DNA of 64,000 nt from CALMKX01 sp036274895. Its GTDB lineage: Bacteria > Acidobacteriota > Thermoanaerobaculia > Multivoradales > SZUA-115. How positions within the stretch are numbered: position 1 is the first letter of the stretch; the number at the start of each line of letters is the position of its first letter. The stretch is from assembly GCA_036274895.1 (NCBI GenBank), contig DASUEU010000067.1, positions 1 to 64,000 on the forward strand, in the 5' to 3' direction. Below the pieces are notes generated by a model. That model was not told the DNA's origin. It saw nothing but the letters and a program-made list of their open reading frames with translations, and ran no database searches. The position numbers were made by a program, and so were the translations under genes. Below, in pieces: positions 1-6,306 of the stretch.

Positions 1-1119
1 GCGCCCCGCCCGCAGGTCGATCTCCCGAATGTCCATATGCCGGAAGCTCACCAGCACATGGCCCGCGAACTCTTGGCATCGCACCCACTGGTGGGCCAGG
101 GCTTCGCAGACGAAGTACCGGTGGCCCTGGTACTCCAAGCACCCCGCGGAGTTGAGCCGCTGCACCTGGGAGCCGGCGGGATACTCCCAGGCCGCAGGTT
201 GGGCCTGATAGCGCTTCTGGCTGGCCGTGTACACCGCTGCGGGCACCCGCATCTGCAGGGACTCGTGGGGCCGAAGGTGGTTGTACTCGCCCCGAAACTG
301 CGCCAGGGCCGCTTGCAGGGCCGGCGGATCCTCCGGCAGCCTTCGGCGGCCCAGCGACGCCTCGAGCGTGCGATGGAAGCGCTCCACCTTGCCCTGAGTC
401 TGCGGATGGCCGACCGCTCCGTAGATCAGCCGGATCCCCTGCTGGATCAACCACACCGACAGCTGAGTCAGCCCGTGCCCGTTGGTCGTGCTCCACCACG
501 GGGTGCCGTGGTCCATCAGCATCGCCGTCGGCACCCCGTAGCGCTCGAAGCTCTCCACCAGGCAACGCTCCACGCTCACCGCCTTCAGATCCGGCACCGC
601 ATACAGCCCCACCGCGTAGCGGCTGTGGTCATCCAGCACGCTCAAGGGCTGACAGCGCCCAGAGCCCACCCCCGCCAGCGGGCCTTTGAAGTCCATCTGC
701 CACAGATCGTTCGGAGCGGGCCACTCGAAACGACTCGTGGCCTTGCGCGCCGGGACCTTGGGCTCGACCAACCCCCGGCGGCTCAGGATCCGGTCGATCG
801 TGCCCGAAGGCAGCTCCACGCCCTCTCGCCCCAGGAGCACCTGCAGCTTCTTGCCTCCCCAACCGTACTGCTGACGCAAGACCTCCACCCGCTGCTCCAC
901 CGCTTCGCTGGTACGACTCGGACTGTGAAGCGGACGGCGGCTGCGCTCCTGTAAGCCCGCCAAACACCCCACCTCCTCGTACCGACGAAGCCACCGGTAC
1001 CCCGTCTGACGGCTGATCCCAAACTCCCGACACAACAAGCTCACGTTAGCCCCGGCCAACTTCCCTCGAACCACGAACTGGCGACGCTGCTCCATCGCAT
1101 CGGTCTCCTTCCAAGGCAT
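1..1119 (-). CDS. IS481-family DDE transposase, C-terminus beyond window edge
   Basis: This is a transposase that would cut and join the IS ends. The first ~50 residues hold a helix-turn-helix (REFGISRQTGYRWLRRYEE), followed by a second HTH-like segment. The integrase core then has D143 (LWQMDFKG), D203 (LMDHGTPWW) and E246 (QTQGKVERFHRTLE), a complete DDE triad. The start ATG at 1119 is chosen because AGGAGG lies 8 bases upstream; an internal ATG at 1095 is possible. All 373 visible codons are open, so the copy looks intact as far as it can be seen. The family assignment rests on the HPQTQGKVERFHRTL region, which is typical of IS481. Confidence 0.88.
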   Translation of the reverse strand, partial: MPWKETDAMEQRRQFVVRGKLAGANVSLLCREFGISRQTGYRWLRRYEEVGCLAGLQERSRRPLHSPSRTSEAVEQRVEVLRQQYGWGGKKLQVLLGREGVELPSGTIDRILSRRGLVEPKVPARKATSRFEWPAPNDLWQMDFKGPLAGVGSGRCQPLSVLDDHSRYAVGLYAVPDLKAVSVERCLVESFERYGVPTAMLMDHGTPWWSTTNGHGLTQLSVWLIQQGIRLIYGAVGHPQTQGKVERFHRTLEASLGRRRLPEDPPALQAALAQFRGEYNHLRPHESLQMRVPAAVYTASQKRYQAQPAAWEYPAGSQVQRLNSAGCLEYQGHRYFVCEALAHQWVRCQEFAGHVLVSFRHMDIREIDLRAGR

Positions 1120-1210
1120 CACCGGGCCTCCTCTCTGGCCCAAGCATCCTGCCTCGAAGTGTCACCGATCTACTGAGGTCCCACTGTCACCGATGTCCCG
1201 AGGTTGTACA
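1..1210 (-). mobile_element. IS481-family insertion sequence, one end plus most of the transposase
   Basis: The element contains a DDE transposase read leftwards and a terminal region upstream of it. On the minus strand the end begins with TGTACAACCTCGGGACATCG near 1210. It carries two direct copies of ATCGGTGACA (plus-strand TGTCACCGAT at 1160-1169 and 1185-1194), the kind of subterminal repeat expected for transposase binding. A 5'-TGT end fits the IS481 family. The other end and any target-site duplication lie outside the window. It sits about 25 bp past the imuB stop codon. The exact right boundary is inferred from the TGT and not proved by a matching inverted repeat. Confidence 0.8.
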
Positions 1211-1234
1211 CCCCTGTGCCTGCCCTCCTCGTTT

Positions 1235-2815
1235 CTAGTCATAAACCCCGTCCGCGAACCACTCCCCGCTGAGGCGCTCGCGGTAGATGCGGTAGACCCC
1301 TCCCCCCGCCAGCTCCACGTCCCAGTAGTCGCGGGCCGTGGGACTCTCGCTCCACCACTCCTCCTCGAGCCCCCAGGGTCCCGCGGCCACCCGCACCCTC
1401 CCCCCGATCTTCGGCCTCTTGTCGGTCGCCGCGGCGACCGTCGAGGCCACGGAGAGCAGCTTCAAGGTCTCGAGGCAGGCCGGGCGCTCGATCGTCGGCT
1501 CGGCCACCTCGTCGAGAGGCGGGCCGGTCACCAGCACCTCGAGGGGCACCGGCGGGCGCAGCACCCGCACGGTCAGCAGGCCCAGGCCCCGGCGCGGGGG
1601 CCGCATGGTCGGCGGCGGGGGTGGCGGCTCGAAGGGCACCAGGGTGAAGCCCTCCGGGCGGTGAGCGTCGAGGGGCCGCGGCGAGCCCACCCGCTCCGGC
1701 CCGAGCAGGGCGAAGAGGCGGGCGAGGGTGGTGGCCAGGCGATCGGGGGAGAGCTCGGCCGGCCCGAAGAGGGTGAGCTGGGCTTCCCGGGGATGGTCCG
1801 GGTGGGCGGCGAAGCTGAAGGCCGCCACCGGCCCCCCGGGGGGCCGGGCCTCGAGCTCGAGCTGCACCAGGGTGAGCAGGGTCTTGACGTCGCGGGTGGG
1901 GGAGGGCAGCTCGATGGTGCGCTCGTAGCAGCCGTCCGGCTCGAGGCGCAGCGACAGCTCGAGGCGCTTGGCCGCCAAGCCCTGCCCCTCGAGCCGCCGG
2001 GTCAGGCGCTCCAGGGCCGAGCGGCCGACGAAGAGGAAGGGCTCGAGGGCGACGATCGGCCATTCGAGGGTCATCCCCTCGCGGAAGCTCGGGGGCGGCT
2101 GGCGGGGCAGCAGGGGCTGGGGGTCGATGCCCCGGGAGCGGGCGTGGAGCTCCTCCCCGGAGCGGCCCAGCCGGCTCTTGACCTCGGCCGCAGGCAGCCG
2201 CGCCAGCTCGCCGATCGAGCGCACCCCCCAGCGCTCGAGAGTGCTCGCCACGCGGATCTCGGGGGTGAGGGCGGCCAGCGGCAGGGGGGCGAGGAAGGCC
2301 GCCTCCTCCCCCTCGGGGACCACCTTGGGCGAGCCGGGGGACTCCGCCGCCACCCGTGCCGCGAGCTTCGAGGCCGCCACCCCCACCCGCACCGCGAGGC
2401 CGGCCTTCTCGGCTGCGGCGGTCAAGGCGAGGGCGGCCTGGTGCTCGAAGGTCTCCCCCGGGAAGTGGCGCTCGAGCCCCGCGAGGTCGACGAAGACTAC
2501 CCCCTCGCCGGCGTCCTCGACCCGCGGCGAGATGGTCTCGGCCGCCTCCACTAGGGCTTCCTGGGCCGAGCGCTCGCAGTCCGGGTCGCGGGGGCGGGCG
2601 ACCAGCTTGGGCAGCAGGGCCCGGCCCTGGGGCAGGGTGAGGCCGGCCTTCAGGCCGGCGCGGCGGGCGATGCGGGTGGCCGCGACCAGGCGGGCCGCCG
2701 GCCCATTGCCGTCGAAGACGGCGAGGGCCTCCCGGGTCAGCTCGGGCTCGGCGCGCAGCCGGGCGGCGAGGGGAAAGAGGGGAACGAAAACGCAGGCGAG
2801 GCGACCGGCCCGCAT
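1235..2815 (-). CDS. imuB: ImuB-like catalytically dead Y-family polymerase
   Basis: ImuB is the adaptor of the ImuA-ImuB-DnaE2 mutasome. It binds the sliding clamp and recruits DnaE2 for error-prone bypass. The 526-residue protein has the Y-family palm and fingers order. However, the N-terminal catalytic Asp expected in an active enzyme is replaced (CVFVPLFPLAARL), and the second acidic pair is reduced to FVDLAGLER, as in ImuB rather than DinB. A helix-hairpin-helix region follows (IRVASTLERWGVRSIGELARLP, about residues 185-206), then a little-finger-like domain and a long C-terminal tail. It lies 10 bases after imuA and is certainly co-transcribed. Immediately downstream, where dnaE2 usually sits, is an insertion sequence. 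Confidence 0.88.
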   Translation of the reverse strand: MRAGRLACVFVPLFPLAARLRAEPELTREALAVFDGNGPAARLVAATRIARRAGLKAGLTLPQGRALLPKLVARPRDPDCERSAQEALVEAAETISPRVEDAGEGVVFVDLAGLERHFPGETFEHQAALALTAAAEKAGLAVRVGVAASKLAARVAAESPGSPKVVPEGEEAAFLAPLPLAALTPEIRVASTLERWGVRSIGELARLPAAEVKSRLGRSGEELHARSRGIDPQPLLPRQPPPSFREGMTLEWPIVALEPFLFVGRSALERLTRRLEGQGLAAKRLELSLRLEPDGCYERTIELPSPTRDVKTLLTLVQLELEARPPGGPVAAFSFAAHPDHPREAQLTLFGPAELSPDRLATTLARLFALLGPERVGSPRPLDAHRPEGFTLVPFEPPPPPPTMRPPRRGLGLLTVRVLRPPVPLEVLVTGPPLDEVAEPTIERPACLETLKLLSVASTVAAATDKRPKIGGRVRVAAGPWGLEEEWWSESPTARDYWDVELAGGGVYRIYRERLSGEWFADGVYD

Positions 2816-2825
2816 GGTGGGGATC

Positions 2826-3902
2826 TCAATCCCTCACCCCCAGAGCCACCCGCGACAGAGCCCCGGCGTGCACCCGCCAGCGACCATTGCGGGAGCGGGA
2901 GCGTGAGGGCTCCGCTCCTCGCCGGGGGCTGAACCCCCCGGCTACCGTCGATCCGTCGCTGTGCGACGGGGGAGATCCCTCCCCTACGCCTGCTGCGCAG
3001 GCTCCGGTCGGGATGACGGCCGTGTCCCGGTCGACCTCCACCGCCCCGATCCTGAGCCGCAGGGGGCCGTGGTCTCCCGGGGAGCGGCCGCGGTGCTTGG
3101 CCAACGAGAGCTCGCCGTCCAGGCCGGCGAGCAGGCGTGGGGCGCCGTTTGCCCCCCGCCAGCGGGCACCCTCGCGGGCGAGGGAGAGCACGGCCGTGGC
3201 CGCCGGGCCGCTGGTGCGGTAGGGCGAGGAGATCAGCAGGCTCGCGCCGTGGGCCTGGGCCACCCGCGCCAGGCGCAGCCACGGCCCCTCGCTGCCCCGG
3301 CTGCCCGCCACCGGAGGCAGGCCGAGGTCCAGCACCACACAGGCGAAGCCGCTCACGATCACCGCCTCGGCCGCCATCCAGGCGTTCTTGAGGCGCTGGG
3401 GGCGCAGCCACAGCAGGCGCGGCAGCTCCACCCCGCTCGCCGCGGCCGAGCGCGGATCGAGGCTGTCACCGAGGTCGATCAGGGCGGCCGCTTCACCGGC
3501 GCTGGTGGCGGCGGCGAGCAGACCGAGGACGACGGAGAAGCGGCCGCTCGAGGAGCGACCCACCAGCTCGGTCAAGGCTCCCCGCGCCAGACCCCCCGCC
3601 AGCAGACGATCGAGCACGGGCTGAGCGGTGGGCAGGAGCTCGTCCACCGTCCCTGCGGACTTCGGCAGGTGCTGGCGGGCGAGGCCCACGCGACCGCGCA
3701 GGGCCTGGGGTAGAGTCGCGAGGATCGACTTGAGCGCCGGCCGGGGAGGCAGGAGGGCAGGGGTGTTGTGAACCTCCCCGGCCGGACGCCCAAGATCTGT
3801 TTCATCACCGACGAGCCGCAGAGGGGGACGTGCCGTTGCCCCTTCTTGGCATGACCCTTCCTCGAAGGAGCTGATGCTGAACTCTGTGAGCGGCTCGACC
3901 AC
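2826..3902 (-). CDS. imuA: ImuA-like RecA-fold protein, with a palindromic insert near its C-terminus
   Basis: ImuA is a RecA-related accessory protein of the SOS mutasome. The RecA-like core is recognisable at LDRLLAGGLARGALTELVG followed by a degenerate P-loop region (SSSGRFSVVLGLLAAA), VLDLGLPPV and the LRLARVAQAHGASLLISS strand. The reading frame is open up to a GTG at 3965, but that codon lies upstream of the likely promoter (-35 at 3932-3937, -10 at 3909-3914). I therefore prefer the GTG at 3902 (358 residues, nearly leaderless). No other ATG, GTG or TTG lies in frame before the core. Near the C-terminus about 40 residues are encoded by dispersed palindromic repeat DNA (2893-3017), splitting VEVDRDTA from RNGRWRV, which would normally be adjacent. 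Confidence 0.75.
   Translation of the reverse strand: MVEPLTEFSISSFEEGSCQEGATARPPLRLVGDETDLGRPAGEVHNTPALLPPRPALKSILATLPQALRGRVGLARQHLPKSAGTVDELLPTAQPVLDRLLAGGLARGALTELVGRSSSGRFSVVLGLLAAATSAGEAAALIDLGDSLDPRSAAASGVELPRLLWLRPQRLKNAWMAAEAVIVSGFACVVLDLGLPPVAGSRGSEGPWLRLARVAQAHGASLLISSPYRTSGPAATAVLSLAREGARWRGANGAPRLLAGLDGELSLAKHRGRSPGDHGPLRLRIGAVEVDRDTAVIPTGACAAGVGEGSPPSHSDGSTVAGGFSPRRGAEPSRSRSRNGRWRVHAGALSRVALGVRD
2893..3017. repeat. Mosaic of small palindromes inserted in frame in imuA
   Basis: This stretch is made of consecutive palindromic units. These are a G/C stem around 2893-2918, a 22-bp unit at 2921-2942 (GCCGGGGG...CCCCCGGC), a unit at 2963-2989 ending GATCCCTCCCCTACGC, and a 29-bp unit at 2989-3017. 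The last unit is identical, in inverse orientation, to 11359-11387. It keeps the imuA frame open and adds roughly 40 low-complexity residues rich in Gly, Ser and Pro. Related units are seen at 11358-11404, 36319-36427 and around 39078-39150. The boundaries are approximate. Confidence 0.75.
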
Positions 3903-3908
3903 GGGAGA

Positions 3909-3937
3909 AGGGTAATCATAAACGAGGCGTAAGTCAA
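3909..3937 (-). promoter_or_regulatory. Predicted imuA-imuB promoter
   Basis: On the minus strand TTGACT (3932-3937) is followed, after exactly 17 bases, by TACCCT (3909-3914). The -35 is one base off consensus and the -10 is weak. Transcription would begin near 3902, at the GTG chosen as the imuA start. The promoter is flanked and overlapped by the direct repeat described at 3924-3954. Confidence 0.45.
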
Positions 3938-3954
3938 GAATGAAAGAGGCGTAA
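3924..3954. promoter_or_regulatory. Direct-repeat operator candidate between lhgO and imuA
   Basis: Two exact copies of the 9-mer GAGGCGTAA (minus strand TTACGCCTC) lie at 3924-3932 and 3946-3954, spaced 22 bp start to start, about two helical turns. One copy is in the spacer of the predicted imuA promoter and the other lies just upstream of its -35. imuA-imuB cassettes are LexA-controlled in the bacteria studied, so this is a candidate LexA site for this lineage. The second copy also lies just before the lhgO start codon. Confidence 0.5.
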
Positions 3955-3958
3955 ATTC

Positions 3959-5176
3959 GTGGCACCGGGAATCCGGGATGTGGTCGTCGTCGGCGGTGGC
4001 GTGGTGGGTACGGCCACCGCTCTCGCCCTGGCCGAGGGCTGGCGCGCCGCCCCCCTCCTGCTCGAGGCCGAGGATCGCCTCGCCGCGCACCAGAGCGGCC
4101 ACAACAGCGGCGTCATCCACGCCGGCCTGTACTACGCCCCGGGCTCGCTCAAGGCCCGCACCTGCACCGAGGGGCGGGAGGCCCTCTTCCGCCTCTGCGA
4201 GGAGGAGGGCATCGCCCATCGCCGCTGCGGCAAGCTGGTAGTGGCCACCCGCCCCGAGCACCTGCCCCGTCTGGACGAGCTGGAGCGCCGGGGCCAGGCC
4301 AATGGGCTCAGGGGCCTCACCCGCCTCTGCGCCGAGGAGATCGCCGAGCGGGAGCCCCACGCCGTCGGCCTCGCCGGGTTGTGGGTGGCCGAGACGGGAG
4401 TGGTGGACTACCGCGAGGTCACCCGCGCCTACGCCCGGCGTCTGGCGATGGCCGGCGGCGAGATTCAGACCGGTGCCAGAGTGCTCGCCGTGGTCCGCCG
4501 GGCCGACGCCCTCACCCTCGAGACCACCGCCGGGCCGGTCACCACCCGTGCCCTGGTCGGCTGCGCCGGCGCCGGCAGCGACCGCCTGGCCCGCCTCTGC
4601 GGCCTCTCACCGGACCTCGCCATCGTGCCCTTCCGCGGCGACTACCACGCCCTGGTGCCGGCGGCGAGCGAGCTGGTGCGGGGGTTGATCTATCCGGTGC
4701 CGGATCCGGCTTTCCCCTTCCTGGGGGTGCATTTCACCCGCCGCATCGACGGCCGGGTGGAGGTGGGGCCCAACGCCGTGCTGGCCCTCGCCCGCGAGCG
4801 TTACGGCCGCCTCGCCTTCGTCCCCCGCGACGCCTGGGACGCCCTCACCTGGCCGGGTCTGTGGCGGCTGGTGGCCCGGCACGGCCGGGAGGGCCTGGCC
4901 GAGCTCCACCGGGCGTTCAACCCCCGGGCCTTCGCGGCGGCGGCCCGGGAGCTGGTGCCGGCCGTGCGCCGGGAGCACCTCGAGCCGGCCGGCTGCGGCG
5001 TGCGCGCCCAGGCGGTGGACCGCCGGGGCAAGCTGGTGGACGATTTCGCGATTCTCGAGGGGGAGCGCAGCCTGCACGTGGTCAACGCCCCCTCGCCGGG
5101 GGCCACCGCCTCCCTCGCCATCGGTCGGACCGTGGCGGGCAAGGCGGCGGACCTCTTCGGGCTCGCTGCTAGATGA
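3959..5176 (+). CDS. lhgO: L-2-hydroxyglutarate oxidase, FAD-dependent
   Basis: The enzyme oxidises L-2-hydroxyglutarate to 2-oxoglutarate, passing electrons to FAD and then to the quinone pool or oxygen. The Rossmann FAD motif is at the extreme N-terminus (VVVVGGGVVGTATALALAE, about residues 8-26), followed by AHQSGHNSGVIHAGLYY, highly characteristic of the LhgO/L2HGDH family, and by GPNAVLALARE and PAGCGVRAQAVDRRGKLVDDF. The length of 405 residues fits the family. The start is GTG at 3959, with AGAGG 10 bases upstream; a GTG at 3980 is the alternative. The gene diverges from imuA, and its 3' end overlaps the convergent gene at 5169 by 8 bp. Confidence 0.9.
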   Translation: MAPGIRDVVVVGGGVVGTATALALAEGWRAAPLLLEAEDRLAAHQSGHNSGVIHAGLYYAPGSLKARTCTEGREALFRLCEEEGIAHRRCGKLVVATRPEHLPRLDELERRGQANGLRGLTRLCAEEIAEREPHAVGLAGLWVAETGVVDYREVTRAYARRLAMAGGEIQTGARVLAVVRRADALTLETTAGPVTTRALVGCAGAGSDRLARLCGLSPDLAIVPFRGDYHALVPAASELVRGLIYPVPDPAFPFLGVHFTRRIDGRVEVGPNAVLALARERYGRLAFVPRDAWDALTWPGLWRLVARHGREGLAELHRAFNPRAFAAAARELVPAVRREHLEPAGCGVRAQAVDRRGKLVDDFAILEGERSLHVVNAPSPGATASLAIGRTVAGKAADLFGLAAR

Positions 5177-5624
5177 AGGCGCGCAGGGCGCGGGTCATGC
5201 TCTCGGCAGGGATCGAGACGGTGACGTCGCTGTCCGGCTCGTGGACCTCGATGTGGAGGCTACCGCCCCGCTTCTCGATGCGCACCTGCTCGCGGTCGCT
5301 CTCGACCGAGACCAGCACGGCGTCCGGGACGTTCTCGAGCCCCTCCAGGACGGCCAGCAGGCCCGGGCCGAAACGATCGAGGCGCAGCCGGATGCGCTCG
5401 CGCTCGACGGGGTCCATCCAGCCCGGCACCTCATCGAGGGTGGCGTTGACCAGGGTGGCCGGGATGGGCAGGGTGAGGTTGACCCCCTCCGGACCCCGCT
5501 CGTGGATGGAGACGTAGATCAGGCCGTCACTCATCACCTTGGCGCCCACCGCCATGGCGGCGGCGCCGAAGGTCACGACGGAGGCCAGGAAGACCAGGAT
5601 CAGGGCACGGCTGAAGTTGCGCAT
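5169..5624 (-). CDS. Exported or membrane-anchored protein of unknown function, paralogue of the upstream gene
   Basis: The 151 residues begin with a basic n-region and one hydrophobic segment (ALILVFLASVVTFGAAAMA, about residues 7-25), so the rest should be periplasmic. The mature part is a small domain with the pattern YVSIHE..GPEGVNLTLPIPATLV, a helix-rich middle, VSVESDREQVRIEKRGGSLHIEV and VTVSIPAESM. The same pattern occurs in the gene at 5637 (HVKVHEQTGERARITVNLPL, ITVESDRENVQIAKDRGYL, VTARIPM), so the two are tandem paralogues 12 bp apart and surely one operon. I know no function for this family. Its 3' end overlaps that of lhgO by 8 bp on the opposite strand. Confidence 0.75.
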   Translation of the reverse strand: MRNFSRALILVFLASVVTFGAAAMAVGAKVMSDGLIYVSIHERGPEGVNLTLPIPATLVNATLDEVPGWMDPVERERIRLRLDRFGPGLLAVLEGLENVPDAVLVSVESDREQVRIEKRGGSLHIEVHEPDSDVTVSIPAESMTRALRAFI

Positions 5625-5636
5625 GGTCGTCCTCTC

Positions 5637-6218
5637 CTAGCGGGTCTCGGGGTGGGCGTCGATCCACACCCGTACGGTGGAGTCCTGCTCGTCGACGGTG
5701 ACGATCTCGCCCTCGCCGTGGGCGGCCAGGGCCACCAGGGCGGCGCGCACGTCGAACTGGTCGCCGGTGCCGGAGAGCAGGGCCTCGACCACCGGCATGG
5801 GGATGCGCGCCGTCACTTTGCCCGGCCGCTCGCCCTGCTCGTGAACGCGGGCGATCAGGTAGCCGCGGTCCTTGGCGATCTGGACGTTCTCGCGGTCGGA
5901 CTCGACGGTGATGAACTTCATGTCGGGGGAGCCCTTGAGGCTGTCGATGAGGGCGCGCAGGTCGGCGGCGTCGAGGTCGGCGTGGTCCAGGCGGATGCGG
6001 CCGGCGGCCTGGGCCTCATCGGTGATCAGGGCGGCGGCGGTCTCGACCAGGGTCAGGGGCAGGTTGACGGTGATCCGGGCTCGCTCACCGGTCTGCTCGT
6101 GGACCTTGACGTGGAGCCAGAGGTTGGGGTCGGCGGCCTGGGCGGTGAAGGGGAGGACGAAGGAAACGGCGAGGGCGGCGAGGGCCGCCAGCCGGAAGCT
6201 GCGGGGTGTCTGTCTCAT
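5637..6218 (-). CDS. Secreted protein of unknown function, tandem paralogue
   Basis: A 193-residue protein with a classical Sec signal peptide (RLAALAALAVSFVLPFTAQA, cleaved before ADPNLW). The ATG at 6218 is chosen because AAGGAG lies 6 bases upstream; a 16-residue in-frame extension has no such support and no homology. The mature domain has alternating short strands and helices: HVKVHEQTGERARITVNLPL, a helix pair, FITVESDRENVQIAKDRGYL, RVHEQ, VTARIPMPVVEALL and finally a strand-rich tail. The same unit makes up the next gene downstream (5169-5624). No catalytic motif is evident. The tandem arrangement suggests that the two products act together at the envelope. Confidence 0.78.
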   Translation of the reverse strand: MRQTPRSFRLAALAALAVSFVLPFTAQAADPNLWLHVKVHEQTGERARITVNLPLTLVETAAALITDEAQAAGRIRLDHADLDAADLRALIDSLKGSPDMKFITVESDRENVQIAKDRGYLIARVHEQGERPGKVTARIPMPVVEALLSGTGDQFDVRAALVALAAHGEGEIVTVDEQDSTVRVWIDAHPETR

Positions 6219-6306
6219 CGGGCTCTCCTTGCTGGGCTTACCGACCTCATTGGCCGGCGTTACCAACTAGACGACGGAGCCCCCGAAGAGGTTTCACTCC
6301 TTCTCG

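Noticed and set aside
64..1119. Considering the left-edge transposase as decayed because only short frames on other strands end inside the window.
   Set aside because: The correct frame is open through all 373 visible codons with an intact DDE triad; it simply runs past the window edge.
1235..2815. Annotating imuB as an active DNA polymerase IV.
   Set aside because: The first catalytic Asp motif is missing and the context is an imuA-imuB cassette, so an inactive adaptor is the better reading.
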